Assembly: GCA_024516035.1 (NCBI GenBank)
Contig: CM044965.1
Coordinates: 706,683 to 770,682 of the forward strand
From: Bactericera cockerelli
Lineage: Eukaryota > Arthropoda > Insecta > Hemiptera > Triozidae
Direction of reading: 5' to 3'
Length of the DNA stretch: 64,000 bases
Part shown: positions 25,009 to 34,980 of the stretch, piece by piece
How the letters are laid out: each line of letters starts with the position of its first letter
Numbering within the stretch: position 1 is the first letter of the stretch
Made by a program: the position numbers and the translations under genes
Notes under the pieces: model-generated
The model's database searches: none
Told to the model about the DNA's origin: nothing
The model's input: the letters and a program-made list of their open reading frames with translations, nothing else

Positions 25009-25470
25009 AAATTACCATGGCCTTGAGATAAAGAAAACAAAGACACATAACATACTGGATGGATCAACTGTGTATAGTTAAAAATTACCAAGACCTTGAG
25101 ATAAAGAAAACAGAAACACATAATATACTGGATGGATCAACTGTGTAGAGTTAGAAATTACCAAGACCTTGAGATAAAGAAAACAAAGACACATAATGTA
25201 CTGGATGGATCAACTATGTAGAATTAGAAATTACCAAGACCTTGAGATAAAGAAAACAAAGACACATAATATACTGGATGGATCAAATATGTAAAATTCG
25301 AAATTACCAAGACCTTGATATAAAGAAAAAAAAGACACTAATATACTGGATGGATCAACTACTTAGAATTCAAGACCTTGAGATAAAGAAAAGAAAGACA
25401 CATAATATACTGGATGGATCAACTACGTAGAATTAAAAATTACCAAGACCTTGAAACTAAAAGGAAACAA
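25009..25470. repeat. 73-bp tandem repeat, about six copies
   Basis: CCTTGA(G/T)ATAAAGAAAA starts at about 25,021, 25,094, 25,167, 25,240, 25,313 and 25,375, with a degenerate end copy at 25,449. Each unit also contains TACTGGATGGATCAA. Four steps are exactly 73 bp; the fifth is 62 bp because part of the spacer is deleted. Confidence 0.95.
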
Positions 25471-25725
25471 AGCCTGGATGAAGAATCTTACTCTTCAACT
25501 TGTGACTGGCTCCTCGTTGGGCTACTGACACTTCTTGTTGGAAATAAATGAATAATTATAATAAATAAATAATAATACTAATTATACGGGATGAACATTA
25601 AACAATCCAAATTTGTTCAAGGTATATAAGTCGCAGATTTTTAAATTTTAAAAGAATTCTGATAGGTTGGTTTTCGCTTTATTGATTGTCTAGAAGAGAA
25701 GCATGAATTACTACTTGAGAAAAAA
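25471..25725. other. Spacer, nothing recognised
   Basis: Short AT-rich DNA containing an (AATAAT)-rich stretch; no gene. Confidence 0.4.
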
Positions 25726-25733
25726 AAACCTTG

Positions 25734-26011
25734 GGTTTTTTTTTTTTTTTTTTTTTTTTTAAGTGGGGTTTAACGTCGCTTTCAACTGCCATGGTCATAT
25801 CACGACGGGGGTTTTACCCTCCATTCGCAGGAAACTCACAAACCTGCTACTCACATTGACCTCACCCAGCCTGAGTGGGGCCGGGAAAAGCCAGCGTCAC
25901 GAGAATTAGAATTTGAATGGTCACCCATCCAAGTCTTAACCTCGCTGGATGTCGCTTAACTTCGGTGTTCTGAAGGGAACCGGTGTATTCAACATGCCAT
26001 CGACGCTGGCT
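25734..26011 (-). mobile_element. 5S-rRNA-derived SINE, copy 3 (full length)
   Basis: In minus orientation it has AGCCAGCGTCGATGGCATGT, CACCGAAGTTAAGCGACATC, the 5S C-box-like GGATGGGTGACCATTC, the closing CTCGTGACGCTGGC, then a ~140-bp unrelated tail ending AAGCGACGTTAAACCCC and an A-run. Flanks carry AAACCTTG at 25,726-25,733 and 26,012-26,019, a target-site duplication. All 5S internal-promoter regions are present. Confidence 0.93.
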
Positions 26012-26019
26012 AAACCTTG

Positions 26020-26984
26020 CGTTTAAACTGAAAAATAACTTAAATGAAGATTGATGCCTGAGAATTCCGGCATTCAAATAATGAGACATTCAGATTTTTT
26101 TCTTAATATTTTCGCCCTATTTTTTTCCCCAACTTTTTTTTTATTTCATTTTAAATCTGAAAACACCCTTGTTAATTACTGAGCAAGTTGCTTAGGCCCC
26201 TCTTAATAACTTTGTTTGCAACGTCTGTATTTGCATAAATATCTTCTCCCACCGCGGGATCTTCTTCTGACTCTCCCTATCCATCATCATCAACAGTATC
26301 ATCGTCTTCTTCTTCATCATCATCAACTTATTCCTCCTCCGGATTTTTTCCCCTTTGTGGCTTTCAGATTCCAACAAAACTTGTAATAATACCCCATGAT
26401 CATCTTCCCTCTGATTTTTCTTTTTCCTTTCTGTGTCTCTTTTCATTTTTGGATTTGAAAAGTCTGAGCTGCTTTTAATAAGAAAATTTGCTGCAACATT
26501 TCCAGGTGACTTTCTTTGCTTCTTTTTCGCGATGGTAGTTCATGCATGTTGCAAAATGACGCATGAAACGAAGGCGTTGATTGGTTGCGATTGTTATTTT
26601 CAAAGACACGAAAGTTATCGTAAAGGGTATTCGTGTTTTCGTAAAGGGTATTCGATACTCTTCAACCATTGTCAATCTACTACAGGAGGGAGATATCATC
26701 TAGATTTTTCTCGAGGAGATCCTATCTTTGGCTAAGGATGTCTATATTGATCTCGTTTTTTGATCACAGGTGTGTAAATAAGCTCGTTTAATTCACGCAG
26801 AACTACGCGTAGCATTTCATGCAAAACTGGAGGTAATCAAAAGGTCACTCTATACATTCTTCATAAAAGCTCCTCTCACATTGTTGAGGTATTTTCTATC
26901 AATGCTAGTCAGTAATCACATTTATTTTAATCACCAATTGATGTATCAGAAGTACCTAAACCAGCTTTTGTTGGGGTTTCACCG
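26020..26984. other. Spacer without a supported gene
   Basis: A TCATCATC-type tract lies at 26,280-26,330. A 100-codon frame at 26,433-26,735 has no recognisable domain and contains a short direct duplication, CGTAAAGGGTATTCG, at about 26,620 and 26,641. Confidence 0.4.
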
Positions 26985-27185
26985 TATTTTTGTCACTTAA
27001 CCGACCTCCCGATTACAAGTCCGTGGCCATAAAGTCCATTCGTTTGTTCGAACAAAGTTACGCCCCGAGGCATGGCCCTATTTTTATTTTTCCTAACCAT
27101 ACTCTACACAATGAGGCATTGCCGCAGGGCGTTTTGGGCATGAATCCCGCGTCACAGGGGGACAAAGTATTGTGCGATGCCAATT
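26985..27185 (-). repeat. Dispersed repeat R1, copy 2
   Basis: Reverse complement of the block at 9,986-10,165: CCCCGAGGCATGGCCCTATT, TTCCTAACCATACTCTACAC and AATGAGGCATTGCCG are the landmarks. It extends further than copy 1 on the side of GCGGGATTCATGCCCAAAAC (minus strand). Confidence 0.65.
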
Positions 27186-28375
27186 ACTGGATTTCGAATT
27201 TCAAGAGCGTCTTATTTTTTATCACTTGATCGCTTCATTGCTTTTCCCCGAGCTTCTCGCTTTTAATTTCGTTTTCCACTCTTTCATGACTTCTCCACTT
27301 CTCCTCCCTCTCTCCCTTTCTCTATCTCCTTTATCCTTATATTCCTCTACACCACTTCCATCTCCCCAGCTTTCCAAGTCGTCATTACAAGGTTTATGAG
27401 TATTTACATACAGAATTAGCAGCGTTGCTTTCTTCTCTTGTTTGGCCAGATTTCTTTCGAAACCCTCGATTTTTTTCGTGGAAAGATGTGATACTTCTGA
27501 TGATGTTTGTAGTTTTTGTAATTTTGTCTTGTACTATACTTGACGACCTGACTGTTTGGTCCTCCATGCGACATTTTTATGGCACTCACTGCAGCTCCTG
27601 CTATCTCGTTTTGTTCTTCACATTCTCCTAATATTATCAAACAGCAATAATGGCACTCTTGAGGCACTGTACTCGTAGTCAAAAGTTTTTCCTGATCATT
27701 TGTTCAAAGAAAAATCATCACACCAATATACATAAGTATCTTGGAGATCATCGCTTATTTTAGACCTAAACTACAGGATAGTGGGACCCAAAACTTCGGT
27801 TAGATTGATGAAAGTCTTTTTAGATAAGAAAACTATGTTTTCCGTTAAGTTACACTCTGCCGCGCTGTCTCTTTCTTTGTATTGGCGTTCTTTACACCTC
27901 GGCCCAGGTGTTTGATTATGTTCGGTTCAGATTCTACAGTATTGTAAAACATTTTTGGCCCGAAAAGAACGCTTGCAAATTTTCCGATTCTTAAACATAG
28001 GTAACTTTTTATTATTATTCTTAAATATAATAAATATTATCACAATTATAATGAATATTATTATAATTATTATTTATAGGTCAATTAATCAACGAGTTCG
28101 GACTCGGCATGATTTAGGAGCGGGAGAGGATTAGTGTCCTGATCAGGAATCCGAGATTACCGGGAGATTATACCGGAGATTAAATGAGAGATTAATTCGA
28201 GATAGAGCGGTGATTAATACTAATTAAGAGAAAAATAAAGTTGTGTAGGGTGTCATTAAAAAATATCGAAGTTGATTCTGAGAAGTGTACAAGAGGATAT
28301 CTGGGTGCCATTAAACATGTACAACTTCATAAAGTTGAAGAGAAAAAGGAAAAAGATACAAATGACATCTCATTC
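27186..28375. other. Spacer without a supported gene
   Basis: A CT-rich stretch lies near 27,295-27,365. A degenerate GAGATTA-rich segment lies at 28,150-28,205. The frames here (up to 88 codons) have no recognisable motif. Confidence 0.45.
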
Positions 28376-29627
28376 ACAAACTGAGTTAAGGCCAGTGGTG
28401 GATGACATTGCATACACCACCTGAGTTAAGATCAGTGGTGGATGCCATTGCATACACAACCTGAGTTTCGACCAGTGGTGGATGCCATTGCATACACCAC
28501 CTGAGTTAAGACCAGTGGCGGATGACATTGCATACACCACCTGAGTTAAGACCAGTGGTGGATGCCATTGCATACACCACCTGAGTTAAGACCAGTGGCG
28601 GATGACATTGCATACACCACCTGAGTTAAGACCAGTGGTGGATGACATTGCATACACAACCTGAGTTGAGACCAGTGGTGGATGACATTGCATAAATACA
28701 ACCTGAGTTAAGACCAGTGGCGAATGACATTGCATAGATACAACCTGAGTTGAGACCAGTGGCGGATGACATTGCATACACAACCTGATTTTAGACCAGT
28801 GGCGGGTGACATTGCATACACAACCTGAGTTAAGACCAGTGGCGGATGACATTGCATACACAACCTGAGTTAAGACCAGTGGTGGATGACATTGCATAAA
28901 TACAACCTGAGTTAAGACCAGTGGCGAATGACATTGCATAGATACAACCTGAGTTGAGACCAGTGGCGGATGACATTGCATACACAACCTGATTTTAGAC
29001 CAGTGGCGGGTGACATTGCATACACAACCTGAGTTAAGACCAGTGGCGGATGACATTGCATACACAACCTGAGTTAAGACCAGTGGCGGATGACATTGCA
29101 TACACAACCTGAGTTAAGACCAGTGGTGGATGACATTGCATAAATACAACCTGAGTTAAGACCAGTGGCGAATGACATTGCATAGATACAACCTGAGTTA
29201 AGACCAGTGGCGGGTGACATTGCATACACAACCTGAGTTAAAACCAGTGGCGGGTGACATTGTATAAATACAACCTAAGTTAAAACCAGTGGCGGATGAC
29301 ATTGCATAAATACAACCTGAGTTAAGACCAGTGGCGAATGACATTGCATAGATACAACCTGAGTTAAGACCAGTGGCGGGTGACATTGCATACACAACCT
29401 GAGTTAAAACCAATGGCGGATGTATTCCATGAATGCAACCTGAGTTAAGACCAGTGGTGGATGACATTGCATAAATGCAACCTGAGTTAAGATCAGTGGC
29501 GAATGACATTGCATAAATACAACCTGAGTTGAGACCAGTGGCGGATGACATTGCATAAATGCAACCTGAGTTAAGACCAGTGGCGAATGACATTGCATAA
29601 ATACAACCTGAGTTAAGACCAGTGGCA
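28376..29627. repeat. 40/42-bp minisatellite, about 30 copies
   Basis: The unit is CTGAGTTAAGACCAGTGGCG followed by GATGACATTGCATACACAAC (40 bp); a 42-bp form has CATAAATACAAC or CATAGATACAAC at its end. Runs of 42+42+40+40+40 bp form a 204-bp higher-order unit, for example starting at 28,747 and 28,951. Because the unit lengths are not multiples of three, the minus-strand Met/Cys/His-rich frames drift between frames and are not genes. Confidence 0.97.
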
Positions 29628-29837
29628 CCCATACTACGGAATGGACAAATTACAAATTAGGACACAGCTTGCAAGCGTCGTACAGTAGCTGCGATTTCAT
29701 GGCTACGAAATGCAAGAGGCTGTGAAAATGCTCACCTTTAGAATGAAAAATAAATAAATAAAAAATGCTCGTAATTTTATTGATTGTCCCTTTTAAAAAG
29801 AGACCATTACAAAAGTTCTCATTCAGTTTCTGAAGCA
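29628..29837. other. Spacer, nothing recognised
   Basis: Short AT-rich segment. A phrase near 29,630, ACTACGGAATGGACAA, recurs near 30,913 as ACTACGGAATGGGCAA. Confidence 0.4.
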
Positions 29838-29997
29838 ACATCCAGCGAGGCTAGAATTTGAATGGACCCCACTAGGGCTGGACGAGGATAATTTGAGGAG
29901 CTGGTGTGTGAGTTTCCAGCGAAAGGAGGGTAAAACCCCCGTCGTTATATGACCATGCAGTTGAAAGCAACGTTATAGCCTCCCTCCAAAAAAAAAG
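29838..29997 (+). mobile_element. 5S-rRNA-derived SINE, copy 4 (5'-truncated)
   Basis: It starts inside the 5S part at ACATCCAGCGAGG, has a rearranged middle, and keeps the tail GAGGGTAAAACCCCCGTCG, ATATGACCATG and GTTGAAAGC(A)ACGTTA with a short A-run. 5' truncation is typical for LINE-mobilised copies. Confidence 0.75.
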
Positions 29998-30377
29998 AGA
30001 GCATTGCAGCCATGGATGCAAGCATTGAAATGGAATGCTACTCACCAGTTACTCTGCGTAGGAGCTAGGTCGCCTCCGATCAGAATAAACAAACTTGCTT
30101 CCAGATAATTACAAATTGGAAAAGAATAACTTCCATTGATTAAGAATTTGAATAAAATTTTCATAAAAATATTATTATCACTATCATTTTTGAAAGCCAT
30201 AAATAATCATTTCCAAGCGACATATATTCCTCAGAGGTCTTTGTGATTCTAATGAGAATGAGCCAGGACTTGGAGTTAATCAAGTTAAGATTCCGAAGGA
30301 GAAACCAGTGCAGGAGCGTAGACACATAGCACCCAAGTCTTGCCAATGCAGTGGTGTAGCTTCATCTTCTTGACCTT
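29998..30377. other. Spacer, nothing recognised
   Basis: No gene is supported; the 61-codon minus-strand frame has no motif. Confidence 0.45.
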
Positions 30378-30592
30378 GTCCCGGTAGCTCAGTGGTTAAG
30401 GCGGCACTCTGTGAATCCAGAGGTTCCAGAGGTCGTGGGTTCAAACCCAGCCTGGACATGACAAGATTTCCTCCCATTTGAGATTTTTACAACATAATAA
30501 TTAGTATTGGGCTTACTGCTGGAATAATGGGACTTAATAGTCCTAATCGGGCAGTATAAGCAAGGCGATATTATTATTAATTTATTATTATA
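30378..30592 (+). mobile_element. tRNA-derived SINE, group C, copy 1
   Basis: The head CCCGGTAGCTCAGTGGTTAA and GTGGGTTCAAACCCAGCC are classical A- and B-boxes. A 9-bp tandem duplication (CCAGAGGTT) sits between them and is absent from the 42.4-kb copy. The body ends GGGCTTACTGCTGGAATAAT, CTAATCGGGCAGTATAA and a (TATTAT)n tail. Confidence 0.92.
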
Positions 30593-31253
30593 TTAAAAAT
30601 AGGAGAGAGTGAGAGAGACGGATTGACGCAAACAAATCCCTTAATCGGAAAAAATTTACTGCCGTTTGGCGGTTTTAGGCTGTTACGATCTATCTCTTAT
30701 GCAGTTTCGAGTGCACGATTAGTGTTGTCATTAGATGCTTGCTTGTCATACGAAAGGTTCCATGTTCGATCCCAAGAGCCGATTTGGTTATATTCAAAAA
30801 TATATTCAAAATTTGGTTTCAGTGGTTTGTAAGGGACACCTTACGGTTCGCGCGTTTTGACCCACGCAAAGGGGAAGTATTGTGTCATTTCTCGCCCATC
30901 AGAGGGGAGGCATACTACGGAATGGGCAAGCTACAACACAGACCACAAGCGACTCCAGTACCTGCTTTTTTATGGTAACGGACTCCAACGCAAGAGGTTA
31001 GGGTTGGAATTCTGGTACAATTTTTTTAATTAATGTTTCACCAAAATGTGAAACGACCACTCTTACAATACGAGCACGAAAATGAATCACTCTCACGATT
31101 CATGACTCTTTCCATATTGAACTGAATCAGAACTTTTTGACACTCTGTAGCTTGTATAGTCGCTTTATTAACTTAAGATCTAGTGTACCACTATGCCATA
31201 GTCAAACATGGAAAAAATTCATTCATTCAGTCTCTCTCTCTCTGTCTCTCTCT

Positions 31254-31333
<80 letters not shown>

Positions 31334-31765
31334 CATTCCTGACTTCTACCTACGCTACCTCTCTTATTAGCGCGCTACTTTATACCAGCACGCTACACGC
31401 TACAAATGACCAACACTGTTTAGATTTGTCCTGGGTGAAGATGAAAATATAGTGAATTTGAATACCTTTGGGAAAAATAGTTGTTGAAGGAGATAATCCC
31501 GAAATGTCGCGATTAAGACCAAACATTTGTAAGACAAAATCGTCAGAAATATGCCTTAAAATTTTTAGGTATGCATTTCTAAATGACGAAGAAAGAAGAA
31601 GATTATACAGAAGACATTTATGTAAAAATACTTTGTCTCAAATATTTCTTCAGTTGATATCGAACCGGCGGCCTACATCGACAGAGGCAGACGTGTCTGC
31701 CATCTTGTGAGCAATCTATTTCACACTATAACTACATTGAATTTATTATAGCTGTGTTAATCACA
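30593..31765. other. Spacer with a CT microsatellite and a tRNA-like scrap
   Basis: No gene is supported. Near 31,650-31,710, read on the minus strand, CCGGTTCGATATCAAC could be a decayed B-box. Confidence 0.4.
31228..31332. repeat. (CT)n microsatellite
   Basis: About 100 bp of CT dinucleotides with a few TTT and GT interruptions near its start; the Ser/Leu-rich frames across it are artefacts. Confidence 0.97.
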
Positions 31766-31769
31766 AGCG

Positions 31770-31876
31770 AGATATCACATTGACTCAAACTCGCCTCAGT
31801 AAATATTTGCCGTACTGAGGACTTGAACCACCAAACTCTAGTTTCCGAGTCTGCCGCCTTTTTCATTGAACTACGG
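31770..31876 (-). mobile_element. tRNA-derived SINE, group A-like, diverged
   Basis: On the minus strand: TAGTTCAATGAAAAAGGCGG, TGGTGGTTCAAGTCCTCAGT, then GAGTTTGAGTCAATGTGATA, matching the order head - B-box - body of group A. The A-box is degenerate. Confidence 0.6.
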
Positions 31877-31936
31877 AGGTCGGTAAATTTACCACTTAAT
31901 AATAATATAAATACTGAGGTCGGTAAATTCACCACT
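31875..31936. repeat. 40-bp direct duplication at a SINE target
   Basis: GAGGTCGGTAAATT(T/C)ACCACT occurs at 31,876 and 31,916. After the second copy the 5S SINE is inserted, and the sequence TAATAATAATA that followed the first copy resumes only after the SINE at 32,215. So the duplication predates the insertion. Confidence 0.85.
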
Positions 31937-32202
31937 GAGCCAGCGTCGATGGCATGTTGAATACACCGGTTCCCTTCAGAACACCGAAGTTAAGCGACAT
32001 CCAGCGAGGTTAAGACTTGGATGGGTGACCATTCAAATTCTAATTCTCGTGACGCTGGCTTTTCCTGGCCCCACTCAGGCTGGGTGAGGTCAATGTGAGT
32101 AGCAGGTTTGTGAGTTTCCTGCGAATGGAGGGTAAAACCCCCGTCGTGATATGACCATGGCAGTTGAAAGCGACGTTAAAACCCCACTTAAAAAAAAAAA
32201 AA
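31937..32202 (+). mobile_element. 5S-rRNA-derived SINE, copy 5 (full length)
   Basis: From GCCAGCGTCGATGGCATG to CTCGTGACGCTGGC it follows the whole 5S rRNA, including TTCAGAACACCGAAGTTAAG and GGATGGGTGACC, which in 5S genes form the internal control region for TFIIIA/Pol III. A ~140-bp unrelated tail follows: CCACTCAGGCTGGGTGAGGT, GCGAATGGAGGGTAAAACCC, GTTGAAAGCGACGTTAAAAC and an A-run. A 12-bp target-site duplication AAATTCACCACT is at 31,925-31,936 and 32,203-32,214. It is too diverged and tailed to be a functional 5S gene. Confidence 0.95.
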
Positions 32203-32214
32203 AAATTCACCACT

Positions 32215-32650
32215 TAATAATAATAAGTAATAATAATACTAAACTTATCAGGTTTTAGTTCCGGTCATGAAAAGACCTCTAATCGGTAGATATGATATTG
32301 AAAGGACACACACAAAATGGCAAATGGAGAGGAGAGGTCCAAAATTAAAATGAGAAAATTATAAGAAAGGAATCGAATTTAGCATGTCTAATTTTTGAGT
32401 GAGCTCCAAAAAATTAGGAAAATAAATTAATATTTCTATCCAATTTGTAAATGAACTCTCCGACAAAGCCTTGCTTCCTCTAAACATGAGAAGATGTGGT
32501 ATTGGTGAGAATACCAGTAGAATACAACACAATACATCATGCTGATATACCTTTTTTTGGACCTTTCGTAATTCGAGGTGTTGTAAAATAATGTGGAGTA
32601 CCACAATGATAATAGAAATAAGAAAACCTCGTCACTTGGCTGGTAAAAAT
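32215..32650. other. Spacer, nothing recognised
   Basis: AT-rich; minus-strand frames of 81 and 87 codons overlap in different frames and show no domain. Confidence 0.45.
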
Positions 32651-32654
32651 TGGA

Positions 32655-32835
32655 TTGTTTTTTTTTTTTTTTTAACGTCGTTTTTAACTGCATGGTCATA
32701 TTATAACGAAAGAGTTTTACTCTCGATTTGCATTAAACTCATAAACCAGCTACTCAAATTAACCTCACCTATCCTAAGTGGGGCCGGGAATAGCCTTCAT
32801 CAAGAGGGTTCAAATTTGAATTATTGTAAAATATG
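32655..32835 (-). mobile_element. 5S-rRNA-derived SINE, copy 6 (tail only, old)
   Basis: A T-run followed by TTTAACGTCGTTTTTAACTG, CATGGTCATATTATAACG, CCAGCTACTCAAATTAACCT and AGTGGGGCCGGGAATAGCC matches the tail in reverse. The 5S part is nearly absent. It is the most diverged copy in the window. Confidence 0.75.
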
Positions 32836-33511
32836 GAGCATACAGTTTCGACCTTATCTACAGATTCTACAGCAATTTTCGAAGCGCCTACTTTTGGATC
32901 GGTTAATTTCTGTGTATATTGAGTAAAAGTTGTGCAAATATTTTGGATAAAAAAGTAAAAAAAAAAAAATCGAGAGCTAAAATGGACAAAACTTCCAAAC
33001 ACTATCCAAAATTACAGGATTTTTTTTAATGCAGCTTAATTTTGTTTATAATAAATTAGTTGGTAATGTTGGGACTGAGATTGAAATATGGCGGTTGGTT
33101 GGTATTGGAAAATGGTGGTTGGTTAGCATTAGTATCGCAATGTCTATGCTACCCACTAAAAATTGTTACATAATAACACAAAAAACTAGCTCTTTTCTTC
33201 TTATCTATTTATTTTCTAATTACCTAACCTACGTTAATTTTCTCTTTGATAAACTAATCATGGCATTATTCTTCTTCTTATGTAAACAAGAGGAAATCGG
33301 AGAGCATTGTACAATTTTATTCATTTCTCTGCTCGTGGAATAGTTTTTCTTGTAATATTTACAGAAACAGAATGTTGCCCGCGCGATGTTGCTATCTAGT
33401 CCCATAAATCAGAGATAACTTTAAGTTCTGAAATCTGGAGAGGAGAGAGACAAAGCAGTAGTTGTCTAGGCGGCTCTCGCCATCAGGAAAAAAAAACAGT
33501 GAAAACTGAAT
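32836..33511. other. Spacer without a supported gene
   Basis: A 104-codon frame at 33,029-33,343 has no recognisable domain; it covers a CTACCCACTAAAAATTGTTA phrase shared with other SINE remnants. GTTGCCCGCGCGATGTTGC near 33,372 may belong to the large composite repeat that follows. Confidence 0.4.
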
Positions 33512-34079
33512 ATGATATCCCACAAAAAACTACCGTTAAAAAAAGGGCCAAGTTCCAGAGCTCCTATCCAAAAAGGTTTCGCCAATGAACGCAGTGATAT
33601 CTAGTTTGCGGCCAAGTTATCTTGGTACTAAACTATTTCTTTTATTAAAACCCGTTTTCTGAGTTCCTCATTTTGTATGTTTTTAACTGCAAACTATCCT
33701 CTAACTTGGCCAGTTTCGCTCCTTGTTCAGAATTAATGCTAAAGGAAGGACTAAAGCACTAATTCATGAAATTTCACTGTAAGAGATTATATTTATGTTA
33801 ATAAAAAACAAAAATGGTTATATTGTTATTCTGTACCTATACATATAGTCGTAATATTCCATACAACCGATGGCATAAAACTGGCCAAGTTAGAGGATAG
33901 TTTGCAGTTAAAAACATACAAAATGAGGAACTCAGAAAACGGGTTTTAATAAAAGAAATAGTTTAGTACCAAGATAACTTGGCCGCAAACTAGATATCAC
34001 TGCGTTCATTGGCGAAACCTTTTTGGATAGGAGCTCTGGAACTTGGCCCTTTTTTTAACGGTTTTTTGTGGGATATCAT
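33512..34079. repeat. Large palindrome: two ~205-bp arms, 161-bp loop
   Basis: The arm 33,512-33,716 is the reverse complement of 33,878-34,079. By eye about 170 contiguous bases match without a difference (from GGGCCAAGTTCCAGAGCTCC to CTCTAACTTGGCCAGTTT); only a ~3-nt indel near the outer end separates the arms. The motif GGCCAAGTT recurs inside each arm. The loop is AT-rich with no open frame. No clear target-site duplication was found. It may be a foldback/MITE-type element or a replication-born inverted duplication; if transcribed it would form a long hairpin. Confidence 0.95.
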
Positions 34080-34163
34080 TACTTTTTGTAAATGGTTCGT
34101 TTCGTTTCACAGCACGTTTCATTATTTATTATTAAAAACTTCAGGATTCGTCACTTTAATATG

Positions 34164-34945
34164 CTCCCTAAAACGACACCGTTCAACAGCAGAAATAGTG
34201 CGAAAGTGCCGGTTTTCAAATTTTTCCCTGTATTTTTACAGTAAACCCTAGCACTATGCAAAATTTCAGATTTGTAGGTAGTAGGGAAGTGCCTCATAAT
34301 TTATATGCATAATCGAATATACTTCCTCCCTAAAACGACACCGTTTAACAGCATGATAAGTGCGAAAGTTCCGATTTTCAGATTTTTCCTTGTAATTTTA
34401 CAATGAACCCTAGCACCATACAAAATTTCAGCTTTGTAGGTAGTAGGGAAGTGCCTCATAATTTATATGCATAATCGAGTATACTTTCTCCCTAAAACGA
34501 CACTGTTTAACAGCATGATAAAGGCGAAAGTTCCAGTTTTCATATTTTTTCCTGTACTTTTACAATAAACCCTACCATCATGCAAAATTTCAGCTTTCTA
34601 GGTAGTAGGGAAGTGCCTCATAATTTATATACATAATATAGTATACTTCCTCCCTAAAACGACACCGTTTAACAGTTTGCAGAACTTTTCAGATTTTTCC
34701 CTGTACTTTTACAATAAACCCTACCTTCATGCAAAATTTTAGCTTTCTAGATAGTCGGGAAATGCTTCATAATTTAGATTCATAATCGATTATATAAGTT
34801 CTCCCTAAAACGACACCGTTTTACACCATGATAAGTGAAAAAAATCCGGTTTTCAGATTTTTTCCCTGTACTTTTACAATAAACCCTACCATCATGCAAA
34901 ATTTCAGCTTTCTAGGTAGTCGGGAAGTGCCTCATAATTTTGATG
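34164..34945 (+). repeat. ~162-bp tandem repeat, five copies
   Basis: CTCCCTAAAACGACAC starts at about 34,164, 34,326, 34,488, 34,650 and 34,801: steps 162, 162, 162 and 151 bp. Each unit also carries TGCAAAATTTCAG and GGGAAGTGC(C)TCATAATTT. The array begins about 85 bp after the palindrome. Confidence 0.95.
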
Positions 34946-34947
34946 AT

Positions 34948-34980
34948 CTGTCAGTCAGTCAGTCAGTCAGTCAGTCAGTA
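34948..34980. repeat. (GTCA)n microsatellite
   Basis: About eight tetranucleotide units, directly after the last 162-bp unit. Confidence 0.97.

Noticed and set aside
28376..29627. CRISPR-like array
   Set aside because: There are no unique spacers; neighbouring units are continuous tandem copies, and the context is eukaryotic.
28370..29632. Met/Cys/His-rich repetitive frames on the minus strand
   Set aside because: The 40- and 42-bp units are not multiples of three, so the peptide repeat changes frame; this is a minisatellite, not a repeat protein.
30378..30450. Functional tRNA gene
   Set aside because: A- and B-boxes are present, but the cloverleaf is broken (9-bp duplication) and a SINE body and tail follow, repeated at 42.4 kb.
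31937..32060. Functional 5S rRNA gene
   Set aside because: It differs from 5S rRNA at many places, is fused to a tail with A-run, and has a target-site duplication; it is a SINE.
33512..34079. Tc1/mariner-type MITE with TA duplication
   Set aside because: TA lies near both outer ends, but the positions are not symmetric with the arm ends, so the duplication is not supported.
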